Source: Acorus gramineus
Taxonomy: Eukaryota > Streptophyta > Magnoliopsida > Acorales > Acoraceae
DNA length: 64,000 nt
Direction of reading: 5' to 3'
Assembly: GCA_030737835.1 (NCBI GenBank)
Contig: CM060855.1
Location: 7,231,786 to 7,295,785 of the forward strand
Of this stretch, positions 23,427 to 35,324 are shown in pieces. Position numbers and translations under genes: made by a program. Each line of letters begins with the position of its first letter. Positions within the stretch are counted from its first letter, which is position 1. The notes below the pieces were generated by a model that was given only the letters and a program-made list of their open reading frames with translations, did no database searches and was not told the DNA's origin.

Positions 23427-24446
23427 AAAGACTTTATTGCCACTCCCAGTTGCAATAATTAACGACTAAAAAATAAATTAAATAATTTATGGATATGTTC
23501 CTCTCAGGGATTAAAAAGGAACTATCATTTAAATCTGGGGACTAAAACCTAAATACGAAGAAGAAAGAGATCGATCACTAAATATGATGATTTGTAGAGA
23601 CTTAAAACTCAAAATCCCTTAACGAAATTGTTCTCAGCTCTGGGTTGATTTGTCCAAAGTTAGAATGTGTTAGCAATCAGCAGTTAGAGCACCAATGATC
23701 TGACACACGAGCTTCAAGGATTATAAGAAGATGTAAAATATCACGTGTTTTTTTTTTTTTATTAAGATCAATGAATATTGATGAAATCCAACACTAATTA
23801 AATATTATATTAATACTTTAATGATCTTATTAATTCGGAACAAATCTATCCATATTTTCCGATATGAGTTTGGTAGACAATAAGATTGTCGGTCCAAGGG
23901 TTTTTGGGAAATTAACCCAAAGACTTTATTGCCACTCCAATAATTAACGAAATTGTCCTCAGCCCCGGGTTGATTTGTTCAAAGATGGGATGTTTTAAAT
24001 ATAGGCGCGCGGGTGGCGCACAAACACAGAGGTAGTGATATAATGCGGTCCGTATGAATAACATATATACGGGGACAATGATAATATATTGAAACATATA
24101 CTTCACTTAGTTATATGTTTTTTTTATCAACGTATATACATAGATAAGGTATGTATATACGTGATGCTTACAAATCATATATTATCATTTCAATATACGT
24201 ATATTTATATATTGGACCAATATATTATTTATTAGCAATCAGCAGTTAGAGCACCAATGATCTGACACACGAGCTTCAAGGATTATAAGAACATGTAAAA
24301 TATCATGTGTTTTTTTATTAAGACCGACGAATATTTATGGAATCCAATAGTACTAATTGAATCTTATGTTAATACTTTAATGATCTTATTAATTCAGAAC
24401 AAATCTATCTATATTTTCCCATGTGAGTTTGGCTATAAGATTGTTG
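23427..24446. repeat. Local tandem duplication upstream of JAZ, each copy with a different insertion
   Basis: Unit 1 (about 23427-23893) and unit 2 (about 23919-24446) share AAAGACTTTATTGCCACTCC, then CAGC-x-C-x-GGGTTGATTTGT, then a ~215-bp block beginning TTAGCAATCAGCAGTTAGAG. Unit 1 carries the family F element at 23466-23619, absent from unit 2. Unit 2 carries a ~230-bp AT-rich insert (about 24000-24230) with GGCGCGCGGGTGGCGCAC near its start, absent from unit 1. Thus each copy serves as the empty-site control for the other. Confidence 0.8.
23466..23619. mobile_element. Fold-back MITE-like repeat, family F (copy 2, 154 bp)
   Basis: Flanked by TTAACGA on both sides (23459-23465 and 23620-23626). 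The duplicated unit 2 has the uninterrupted TAATTAACGAAATTG, so the insertion boundary and a ~7-bp target duplication are supported directly. The right end reads GAGACTTAAAACTCAAAATC then CC, the family tip. Confidence 0.65.
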
Positions 24447-25123
24447 AAAGCAGTAAAAAAAAAAAAAAAAAAAATAATTGAAAGTTGTAAACATCATCTT
24501 TTTGAACAAAAATTATATTTTTCTAAGATCACTTAATCAAGTAGTTTTACCAGGGTATGCTTTCTGTCATGAACTATATAATTTTATAAAAGATTAAATA
24601 TATTCTTGAACTAATCATGTAGATAACTATAACATGAACTGTGTAAGAAAACTCAAATCAAAATGATTGGGTCACATGTTGATGTTGTGGGAGGGTCAAC
24701 TCCGAATGTATTTTAGGATCCGTTTAGAAACACAGATTGAAAAGTAGTTTTTTGAATAGAGTTGTTTTTTAAGATTATTTTAGACTTTAACTTTTTTAGG
24801 ATATTTTTTTTTTATTCAGGAATCAATATTTAAAAAAGAGTTTAATGTTTGGCAGAGGATGTTGCTTTTCAATTCAAAAAATTGATTCCGAGAAAAAAAA
24901 ACGTTGTTTTTTAGTTTTTCAAAACACAGATTTCGAAGAAAAATTAAAAGAAATTCAACTTCTGATTCTGTAAAAAGTTGTCCCATTTAACTGCACGATT
25001 TTAATTTTTCAGCTTTTAAAAAAATAAAAATACACCAAATACTCAATCAAAAGGGCCTTAGTGTCAAACAATTTCAATTTAACAGTGAAACCAGCTAAAT
25101 TAAGACACCAATATGATCATCAA

Positions 25124-25158
<35 letters not shown>

Positions 25159-26822
25159 ATCTAAAACAAGGCAAACAAACAAACCATCAAGTTGACCACA
25201 GAAAACCCATCTATAACTCGAACAGACTGACCTGACACTCACATGTCTCCAGCGAAACAAAGGCAAAAATTATTTCCAACAAAACCGTGATTTCCGTGTG
25301 ATCGATGGACCCCCCGCAATCATCATATCCCCCCGACATCATCTTTCCGGGGTATAAATGTAATTCGACATCCCCCGAAGAGACGTTCGACCGGCATTGA
25401 TTGACGGCGTCCAAACGGCGCTAAACGCTGTTGCGTCCCACTCTGTCAGTCACGTAGGCCCCACGCGCATATGTTTTGACTGCGTTGGCACTCTTCGTTG
25501 TGAGTGACCAATAGATTTTTGACACGTGGCGGTCTATGGTTGGTTGACGCTTTGTCTGAGGCGTTTTCCTCGTGACTGAAATATTATTATTATTATTATT
25601 ATTTAATTTACTTGAATGAGAAGCGAAAACATTGTTCTATTTCGGGGGTGTTGAATAAGCGGGAATTTCGGTGGCACGGTCTTCGAAGTGGGGTGGGGAG
25701 TCATGTTTTGCTCGTGGTGTTTGGTGGTGGTGGCGGGGGTGCCAGTGAACATTCGATTATTTTTTTATATATATTATTTATTGGGTAAAATGGGCCAGGA
25801 CCCCTTCAAATTTCTGAAACCCCACGTATACACCTCCTAAAGTTTCAACAACGTGCATTTACATCACTTATCATAAATTTCTTTATTAAATGGAATAAAA
25901 ATATTTTAAAATTATAATTTTATATTTTAATTAATTTTTTAAATATTAAAAAAATAATTAACTTTGTATACACTTTGTGAATATCAATTAATAAAATAAT
26001 TAAGTAGATCTTTTGGGAGAATTAATTCACACAATAGTTAATTAAAATGTGAAAACATAATAATGATTTAATTAAAATGATAAACTATATTTTTATCTTT
26101 ATCTTAATGAAATCTAACGAGGAGGATGTAAGTGTTTGTTTTTTTAATTTTAAAGGATATTTTTGCATGTTTCAAAAATATTAGGGGTCAAAACACATTT
26201 TACCTTTATTTGTTTATAATTGGTCTATTGTGCCATCACGTGATTCAATTTCGTTGGTTTCTTCATTCATTTTAAATTTCAAGTGTGGTCTTCCTGTAAA
26301 ATAAAACTTTTAAATAGTTCACTTTACTACAAATTTTAAACATGGCCAGGGAGGCAGGGAGCATTTATCTTTACTTTTTAGGGCACCGTTTGTGATCTTG
26401 CATTGGAGAAGTTAAGGAATTTCAAACACGCATTCAAATGAAATTTAGATTTTCTTTTCCATCTCTATGATTGTGCATTTGTCACGAAGTTTTCTTGTTT
26501 TTCATCTGTTTAGAAACACGTATGAAAAATAAGATTTTAAATAAAATGGCATGAATAAAATTGATTTCTGAAAAGCGGATTTTTTTTCGTTTTTTAAAAA
26601 TTAATTTTTTTGTATTAAAAACTGAAAGTAACTTTTTAATTATGTCAGTGTTTTAGAATACGTTTGGCAATACTTTTTAATTTTTTGCTTAATTAAAAGT
26701 GGAATCACTTTAAAAAAGTGGAACCGAACGGGGCCTTAAAGCTAGATTTGCAATTTGAGCATGTTGAGATTTGAATGGTTGAATATTAATTTTATCCTAA
26801 AATATATTATTTTATACTTTTT
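24447..26822. other. Gene-free stretch with simple repeats and a GC-rich patch
   Basis: About 24715-25070 looks like a MITE (GGATCCGTTTAGAAACACAG at the left, and CACCAAATACTC...AAAAGGGCC at the right). A (TA)n tract lies at 25125-25156 and an (ATT)n tract at 25588-25605. A GC-rich patch at 25280-25570 contains GACACGTGGCGG (ABRE/G-box-like, CACGTG at 25523-25528) and could be a lost or distant promoter, but no gene start follows. About 26380-26745 is MITE-like (right end GGAACCGAACGGGGCC) and is related to 63380-63680. Confidence 0.4.
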
Positions 26823-27003
26823 GTTTTTTTTTTCTTGGTGACATAGGCCTGAACTGGGCAACTTTAGACTAGGCAGAGCCTACACACACAGCCCATAGGG
26901 CTGGATTTCCAGCAAACACAGTCCTGCCTATGGCAGGACTCGACCATGCATCCCCCACGTGAATGGGGGGTGTCCTATCCACCGCGCTGAGCATGGGTTG
27001 GAC
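26823..27003 (-). mobile_element. tRNA-derived SINE with 15-bp target-site duplication
   Basis: Read on the minus strand, the element starts CCCATGCTCAGCGCGGTGGA, like a tRNA A-box region, and has a B-box-like GGTCGAGTCCTGCC about 55 bases on. A tRNA-unrelated body follows and it ends in an A-rich tail (the plus-strand T run at 26823-26833). Flanks show a near-perfect target duplication: TTATTTTATACTTTT just left (26807-26821) and TTATTTTACACTTTT just right (27004-27018), with one mismatch. SINEs are moved by LINE proteins and transcribed by RNA polymerase III. Length about 180 bp, normal for a plant SINE. One mismatch in the duplication suggests moderate age. Confidence 0.8.
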
Positions 27004-27018
27004 TTATTTTACACTTTT

Positions 27019-28817
27019 ATTGAGCTTGGTTGCACAACAATGTTAAAAGTAGAATATGGAGGGAAAGAGTCTATAAACAAGAAACAACAATAATTAAAAG
27101 AAAAGAGCAAAATCAATATGGTTTCCTAGAAACTTATGAAAATCAAAATGTTTATGTAAAATCAGTAAATCTCCTTAGATCCCTATCTTATTTATACAAT
27201 ATTTATTTTAATCCCTGCCTTAACTGAAACTAACCAGAAACAACGTTTATTTTACAGAGATTTTTGCTGATTTTCATAAGTTTTGAGAGAAATATATTGA
27301 TTTTTGCGTAACTAAAACATTGGTTTTTCCATATATATCATAAAAAATATGACATTTAGTTTCATACCATTACAAACATTCTATTTGTTTTTATATCATT
27401 CAAAAGTTTAAAATTTTTACCTATTTGTCACTCTAGTTGAGTTTTCTTTCTAAATATGTTCATTAGCACCGTTAAGTCATGCAGAAATATTTAAATATCC
27501 TTACTTTTTTATATTTACTCTCGCAATATAATATTATTTTGATAATATAAAAACTATATTTGTTTATCACAAAAATAAGAAACCAAAAATGTACAATTCA
27601 TAAAGATTTGCAACAACATATAACTTAAACATCAAATAGTTTCCTTTATAGTTTGATTACATTAATGTAATAAAAGTAAAATAAAAAAAATCATACAATC
27701 CTTATCACATATCAACCATAAAATAATAAAGTTATATAAAAAATTTAATATATTCTTTTAATTAAAAACAAACATGACAAGAAACAAACAAAAAAAAAAA
27801 ACAAATAGATTATTAACAATCATTTATGGTTTTTAGGTTATTAATAATAAATTATCAAATGACATGTTTTTATGCTAAATAATATTTCAATGATATCAAA
27901 TAAATATGTGATTTGTAGTGCGATAAAAGAAATTAGCATCTATTTCAAATATATATACATGTATATACATATATGCCAAAAAAAAACTCATAAAATAAAA
28001 GGAAAATACTTTTAAAAATTATCAATCTATTAGAAATATCCAAGTCAGTCATTTTAAAAAAATTTACATAAAAAAATATTATTTTACAATTTTAGAAAAT
28101 AAAATGGCTTTACTACGCTTCTGTTATCCATTATTTAAATATCATCACACAAATTTAACTGTTTATTATCCAATCAAAGAACATTAATGAATAATAAAAT
28201 AAATTTTGATTTGTGCATAGAGTTTATTATTTTTTTATATATAATCTAAATACACCGGTAAGAGAATAAGTGTTAATTGTAAAATAAAAATTTTCTTTAG
28301 AAAATATTTTTTTAGATACTTCTAAACTTTATAAAATCTTATGGGGCACTTACATATATTTAATAATATACAAAAAAATCCTTATATACATAACAAAAAA
28401 ATTGAAAAAAAACTTTCAAAGGTTAAGGAAAAAAAAATTGTAAATTTAAGAACGACATTATGGCAATTTCAAAATTTTTAATAGCATACTTAAAAAATTT
28501 AAAACATAAAATTACTCTCAAATAAATATCAATTTTTATAATAATATTACTTTTAAATTAGGTGATGATTCGAAAAATTTTAAATATATGAGAGAGATTC
28601 AAATGAAAAATAAGGCCATCAATCTAGGTTGTAAAATTGTTAAATGCAATTTTTTTTATAGAATTCTTAAAATAAGTAGCTATGAATATTTCTTATTTTT
28701 TGAACATTTTTTTTTTAATATTTTTTATAAAATAAATAACGTGAAATAAGTTGCACGAAGAAGACCGTGACTGATTTTGTACAGTTGTACATATGATATT
28801 CTCATTTTTGTTTCTTA
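27019..28817. other. Very AT-rich gene-free stretch
   Basis: No gene, clear repeat or regulatory motif stands out; the sequence is dominated by A/T runs and short TA-rich patches. Confidence 0.5.
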
Positions 28818-29908
28818 AGGGCCGTTTGGTTCAGCGGAAAGCTGGTTTTTAAAGTCTTGATTTATAAGTACAGATTATATAAGTTCTGATAAATTTTAAT
28901 CAGTTCAGAAGAAAAAGTGTTTGGTTCAGTGAAAATTATAAGAACTTATGAAAATTAGTGTGTTTGGTTCAGTACTAAAGAGTGAGGCTTATGATAAGAA
29001 ATCCAATACATTCACAAATTTCATGTCTCTTCTCCTTTTTAGAACTACAGATCAACATAACAGCAAAATAAACCTAGTTGTTTTTTTTATCCAACCTTCT
29101 ATGATGCTCGGACCTAAAACAGAACCAATGAAAGACAGATTCCCTTGATCAGAAGAACTGAAGTCCTAGGCGGACTTCACAGACTCCGAAGCACTCTCGA
29201 TCGATTCTTCATTAAGTTGAATCGTAAAACTAATAACAGATCTATATGACTCCACGAACTCTATCCACGAAAGGGGACTCAAATTGAAGAAAAATATGCA
29301 CAGATCCGGGGAGAAGATGGAAACCCATGGTTTTATTACCTTAACCCGTCGAGTACTAAAGATGTGCTAGCCAAAAATGTGTGATGCAGAGTCTCCAGGT
29401 GAAGATCAATCTCCGGTGAATGTGGTGGTCGAACCAACGAGAAATCGGTCAGATGTCCTAGGGTTTCGGCGATTAAAAGTTCGGCGAGTGCTAAATGGGA
29501 GGGAGAGGAGAGGAGATCTGGTGGTGGTTTATTTCGTGAAGAGCTCGGGTGGAGGTTGGTCACGGTCGTTGGAGCTCGCGGAGTAATGAAAGGGGTTTCT
29601 TTGGCATCGACAAAGTTCACGAGTGAAGAGGAGAGAGACGATGTTTTGGTGGTGTTTGATTTTAAATACCTTTGTAAATAGTTTAGATGTTCAGGGGCAT
29701 AGAGGTCTTTTCAAGTCGAGAACCAAAACGATTAATGCGAAATCCGGAAACATAAGTGAAATATTTTCGCTGAACAAAACCGGGTGTTTTTTATTGAACG
29801 AGGAACTTTATCACTGTTTAAACACCACCTCAACCAAACGGACTTATCACTTATTTTCAGCTTTAAGTGGAATAAGTACCGAATTTCAGCCCAACCAAAC
29901 AGCCCCCT
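28818..29908. mobile_element. TIR transposon, non-autonomous, 1.09 kb with GC-rich cargo
   Basis: The left end AGGGCCGTTTGGTTCAGCGG and the right end read inward, AGGGGGCTGTTTGGTTGGGC, form diverged terminal inverted repeats. A subterminal motif TTTGGTTCAG occurs three times near the left end (about 28826, 28920, 28965). The centre (29165-29640) is GC-richer and looks like a 5' UTR or first-exon-type sequence, with CCATGG, a GGTGAATGTGG stretch and a GGAGAGGAGAGGAG run. No transposase frame was found. A target duplication was not resolved, so the superfamily is open (hAT or Mutator). Confidence 0.6.
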
Positions 29909-32900
29909 AGTTATTGTTTCGATATGGTGGTGGGGCCCATGTTTGAACAAATCACATCGTATGTTTTCCGCAACTCTTCTTCACATGCTTTCAACCAAAA
30001 TATATAAAAGATAAAATAAATAGAAAAATCTAAATAAGCTCGTGTAAACTACTTGAAATTCATATTAACCACCTGGATTTTCCTAAAATCCATACAACCC
30101 CTTTAAAACACTTATGTAAATCAAAATAAAATTATGAGAATATATATGTAAATCCAAATAATTATTTGAGTTAAACTTCTATTGACATATATAGATTATT
30201 CCATGAATTTTTCGTTTTATTAATCCTAATTGAAAAACATAGTATGCTAAAAACTCTACAATTTGTTAAAAATGAAAAAAAACTTTTTATATATGACGAT
30301 TTTACTTCTCTAGATATATCATAAAACCCTAATTGGAGGAATGAAATTGTCATTTACAGTTGATTTTTTTGCATTTTTAACATATTTGTAAGGGGTTTTT
30401 GGTGTTCTGTATTTTCAATCAAGTTTAACTAGACAAAATATTCATAAAATAAACTTAATTTGTCAATAAAAAATGGATTTACTAGAGGCGTTTTTAATAT
30501 GGACTTTAGAAAAAATAAAAGGGTTATATAGATTTCAATCAATTTAGAGGGGGTAATTTGGATTTTTCCCTGAAAAAAAAAAAAAAGAAGTTGTTCACAT
30601 GCTGACAGCTGATCACGTTCTACACAAATTCTTCTCAAACAAACCAGAATTTGTTGGTGACAGGAGGTGAGTCATCATCATTAAATGTCTGCCACACCTT
30701 CTTCCTTTCCTCTGGTTCATGCAATCCATTTTCGATGGTTTAATTTAATTAGTTGGGTTTCAATTTTTTGTTGTCGATTTTTCATTGGGGGTTTGTGGTG
30801 GGTGTGAGGGGTTGAAAGCTATGAATGCCCTAATCACATATACCCTAATCACATATACATTTTTAAGTTTCTTAGCAAACTTGGCACTTGGCAGTCTTAT
30901 ATTAAGATTTAGAGCATCTTCTAATATAAATTGCAATCCACACTGGGTTTACTCTTGAATTAGAGACATGAATTAATTTGTTTACCGTTAGTTTTTAATT
31001 GAAATTCTTTTAGACCTACCAGATGCACGATATTCTATAGAGATTCTTTATTCCAGTTCTAAGAGATTCATTGAAAGAAAAAATATGACCTGACATGTAA
31101 AAGAATTCTAAACATGATTTTCAAGATATTTCAAAGAATTATAAATGTACATCGGATAAGTCTCATCGTAGAAAAAACTAACTACACATTTATCATATAT
31201 TGGAATAATGCAATTGAATTTTGAGTGGGTGAAGAAGCATAAACATTTTTAAGAATTTTTTTTTTATCTCCATAGCAAGGTGGTTGTTTTAATTCGAGAA
31301 AACATTGATGGTGGTGTAATATATTAATTTCTCGAAACTCATTTTCAAGTAAAAAAAAAAATAGTTTAATAAAAAAACTGCAAACACATTTTTATAAATA
31401 AATGTTCAAAAGCTCACTTTTTCATAACACGTAGAGGGACAACTTTATGTAAACTCAGCTTTTAAAAAAAATACTAATTCTCATACCCCATCCAAATACA
31501 CCATGAGGGTTTTTTGACAAGGGGATACATGTAGAGATAAGGAGTAATTATACGGATAAATGAGTGAAAAGACAGTATATTCCCATTTGGTATAAAAAAT
31601 AATTGTGATAAATTACGGATAGTTGTCCCAATTTAAAAAATGAAAATGGAGATATTTTGTTCCACCTAGGCCTAGTTTGGCATGGGGATAAAGGGTTGGG
31701 ATAAGAAAAAAAATTGGATTAAATCACTTGTTATTCCATATGGCATTAAAAAAAAGATAAAGTATAGACAATTATTTACATTTTCAGATAAAAAATGGAG
31801 ATAGTTTGTTCTGGATAAAATGCGGAACAGACTTTGTCCTAATTTTTTGTCCCTATTTTATAAAATTGGGATAACATTTATGACTACTCTTAAAAAAAAA
31901 AAAAAAAAAAAAGAATGTGTTCCATCAAACAATATTAATGCCCCATTAATAGAAATGGTAGATTTGATATTTTTTAAAAAAATTTAAAGTTATCTCATAT
32001 TTGATCCAAATACAAGATTGAGGATAAAAACACAAAAAATGAGGATAATAAAAAACATTACCAAATGCAAATATAGATAAAAATAGTAATTTTTTTATCT
32101 CCATAAATTAGGTTAACTTATCCTAAAAATTTATCAATTTATCAAACCAGACCCTAAAACTGGGATAATATTTATCTCCCTTTTTTATCCTAATTTTACA
32201 AAAATAAATATAAATAAAAATTGGTGAATTTTTTAACCCCTGTAATAATGACAACTTATCCTTAAAACCATATCCTTTTGTCAAAAAATTTAACCCCTAT
32301 CTTCAAATGTTATACTAGCTAGATTCATGAGCCTTGACGTAAGTTCATTTGAATATAAATTCCGGTTCGATTATGGTATAAGGGTACACATTCAATGGAA
32401 AAAACAAAGCAAACAGACAATTAATTTGTAAAAATAAAAAAATTTAAAAAAAAATAAGGAGAGGAAGAAGTAGAAAGAAAGAAAAAGAGGATAGCCACGG
32501 TGGGGACCTGCTGCCGACAGACCGATGACTCGCGTGCAATGAAAAACTTAATAATAAGATCACTGTGACAGTGATTTCCTTAACCACCACCATCTCAAAT
32601 TGTCACCACCTACATATACATATCAATACTCTGTACCTAAAAGCAACACGATGAAGATAAAAGTTTTCTGCCAATCGACCTACTCAATGAGACAGGGTAG
32701 GCTATTTGTATATCAGTCCCCCAGGTCCCTCGTATTTATAATCAAGTTCATGAAAAATTCGGTAACTTTTATCAATTCCTGGGTTATTTGCGGATTGGCC
32801 CTCATGGCTAGGCTGTTTTGATTTGCTTGGTTATTGTAGATAGGCTTCTAAGTCCCTCATATTTATAACTAGATCCTTAAAAAAAATAGGGCACCTTTGT

Positions 32901-33240
32901 CATTCTCTGTGGTTTTGCATATTTATGACTAGATCTCTGGACAACTCCTTTTCGAAGATATTTGAAGTTCCACTCTTAGTTCCTACCAGTTTCACAACCA
33001 AACCCCTATCTGTGTTAAAAATAGATCCTTCATTCAAATTTTAAGATTTATAACAAAATCTCTGGTCTCAAAACATGACTCGCCAAACTTTAAATTTTAG
33101 GAAATTTTATTCAATTTTTTTTTAAAACCATTAAGATACCTATGAAACTAACTATTTATAGCAAGTCTTAACCACAGTTTCAGTTTTGATTTTCATAGTT
33201 ACATTGATAATCATAAAACTAACTGTGGGAGGTGAAAATG
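29909..33240. other. Gene-free AT-rich stretch with several MITE-like elements
   Basis: About 30050-30590 is bounded by AAAATCCATACAACCCCTTT and an inverted GAGGGGGTAATTTGGATTTT, the same end type as the palindrome in the kinase intron (55750-56213). A nested pair at 31500-32310 is listed separately. At 32480-33060 a loose motif (GTCCCTC-x-TATTTATAA-x-TAGATC) repeats a few times and looks like an old dispersed repeat. No gene seen. Confidence 0.45.
31500..32310. mobile_element. Nested MITEs: one TIR element inside another
   Basis: Outer ends: GTTTTTTGACAAGGGGATAC at about 31506 and the inverted form near 32255-32310 (ATATCCTTTTGTCAAAAAAT). Inner ends: GCCTAGTTTGGCATGGGGAT at about 31670 and inverted TTATCAAACCAGACCCTAAA near 32135-32156. 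Both pairs use GGGATAA/TTATCC subterminal motifs, so the inner and outer elements may belong to related families. Confidence 0.5.
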
Positions 33241-34390
33241 TCATCCTCCTTGAATGGGGTGGACTCGAAGACGGTCTAGGCTTGGATTGAGTAGATCCGT
33301 GAAGAGACGACGATTAGGGTCCGCCGTAGAGGGGTTGACGGGGTTTATCTAAACTGAACCTGATGTAAATCAGACTACCTACGTACCCTTTTTAAGGGAT
33401 CAAGCCACACGTAGTTCATTTTTTGGCGAGAATCTTTGACGGTGAAGCCCAGTCTCTATTAAAATGGAATTTCAAGCTTGGGCCTAAAGTTCTCTTTTTT
33501 GGGGAAGAAGAAGTCTCTGCCCCCCTCCGACGCTCAGGTCAGTGATTCCTCCATGAGAAGAAGAAGACCTTAGAATTCTTGAGCACAAGTAGGGGAGAGA
33601 GAGAGAGTGCCCCCCCTCCAGGGGGGAGGAGATGTCCTCCTTTTATATTATAGAAGGGGCGTGCCAAGCTAAGCCTTGTGGAGTAAGTATAGCGTGAAAT
33701 GGAATCTCCACGTGACTCTAGGATCTGTGGACACGTGTCACCTTAGGATTGCCATATTGCAACTGATTTTCTGGCATCTAGTCATTTTCCCGTGTCAGGG
33801 AATATTCCCTTAGTTAATCGTTATTTTGGGTGTATGGCCGACTTGCATTCCAGTTCGGGTATTATGGTTTGGGCAACTCATACTTCAGGTCGGGCCTGTG
33901 GTATTCAGCCACCTTGACTTGGTCGAGCAATACTATGCGTCTGCCCTTGGTCGGCCAGGGACTAAACATCCGACCTGTGTGAAAGTCCATCTTGACCTGG
34001 TCGGGCAATATCATTTGCCCTAACTGATGGGGAAGGTGGGCCTGTTTAACTAGTGGGGTAATTTGGGCCCTTGAGCCTTCCCATTCTAGATTTCCTGCTA
34101 ATCATAATGGGCGCATCCGTGCTTAACTCTCATACTTATGCAATCTTATTCCTTATTCCATTTTATGATAGATTTGGTCTTCTACACTTGTGAAGGGGAT
34201 ACCACTCTATTTATAGTGGTAGGGGGTGTGCCTATTGCCATGGAGGTGTGAGTATATCATGGGATAGAATCCTCCTCTGGCCCATTCTGAGATGGTGTTG
34301 TGTTTATGGCCCAATGTCATGGGCCAAAGTGATATGGCCTTTTAAATAGATCCTAAGGTGTAACAGATTTGGGCTTCTACACTAACTATT
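33240..34390. repeat. Unclassified repeat-like block with internal diverged duplication
   Basis: GC-richer than its flanks. Two regions about 550-590 bases apart resemble each other: TATAGAAGGGGCGTGCC with TGGAATCTCC downstream (about 33650-33710), and TATAGTGGTAGGGGGTGTGCC split as TATAGTGG and GGGGGTGTGCC with TAGAATCC downstream (about 34212-34270). AGATTTGGTCTTCTACAC (34171) recurs as AGATTTGGGCTTCTACAC near 34365. It may be an old LTR-type or other repeat remnant; no coding domain or primer site was recognised. Confidence 0.3.
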
Positions 34391-35324
34391 TCATAAATTT
34401 TCAAAAATTCTTTCTGATTTCACACAACAAATGTTTCCACTGGTTCTTCAGTCTCTCTCTCTCTCTCTCTCTGAATTCTAACTTCGGATAAAAAGATTAA
34501 AATCACTTTATTGATTATTTAGTATCATAAATATTATTGAATATTGATTATTAAATATTATAATTGCGTTGTTGTTTGAGAATTTTGGTAAAGCATTAGT
34601 TGTTCCACGCGAAAGAACCTACCTTGAAGAGTGGTGAAAAACATTAATACATAAGAAAATGGAATTTCATTAATATTATTAAGAAATTTTGTACAGACAT
34701 AACAAGAAATGCTATTAGATACCTTATTATTGATACTATTAAGAAATTATGTAGAGACATGACAAGAAATATTATTAGATACCTTATTATATAAATACAT
34801 TCGTAAATATTTCAGATGTAGATATTAAGAATTTGAATTTTTTTTCTAATGATGTTGATTTGAAATCATGGTAATTAAAATTTTAAGGACTATAATTTGG
34901 CATATAGATAATTAAATTTAAATCATAATAGGTCAAATATATAATGTTATAATAATTTTGGATATTAAAATATCGATTTATTTTAAAAAAATTGTTATGC
35001 CTTTTTAAGTCTTTCAACTGCATTCCCCAAAAATCAAAGATCTGTTTATATAGATTAATACTCCAGAGACAACAGACGTTTGGACACGTGAAAATTTCTC
35101 TTCACTTTTGATGTTACTTGGTTAAATTTTTATTTTACTTTCCTATATGCCCAAAATAATATGTATGTATTCAATTCCTTAATGTGGCTTATGAAATAGA
35201 ACGTTCTCCGCAATTTAGTCATTTATTGCAAAAAAAACATCATTTACCTATGTCATTGACACTTTAATATTATCATATACTTTGAAGCCTAACAAATGTA
35301 AACTTTATTTGTTCAGTGCTGCTA
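34391..35324. other. AT-rich gene-free stretch with (CT)n
   Basis: A CTCTCTCTCTCTCTCTCTCT tract lies at about 34452-34472. A short segment containing AAGAAATT-x-TGTA(C/G)AGACAT-x-ACAAGAAAT is repeated twice (34680-34790). Nothing gene-like. Confidence 0.45.

Noticed and set aside
29336-29620. 94-codon minus-strand frame in the centre of the TIR element at 28818-29908
   Set aside because: No recognisable domain and no conserved start or splice pattern; treated as transposon cargo.
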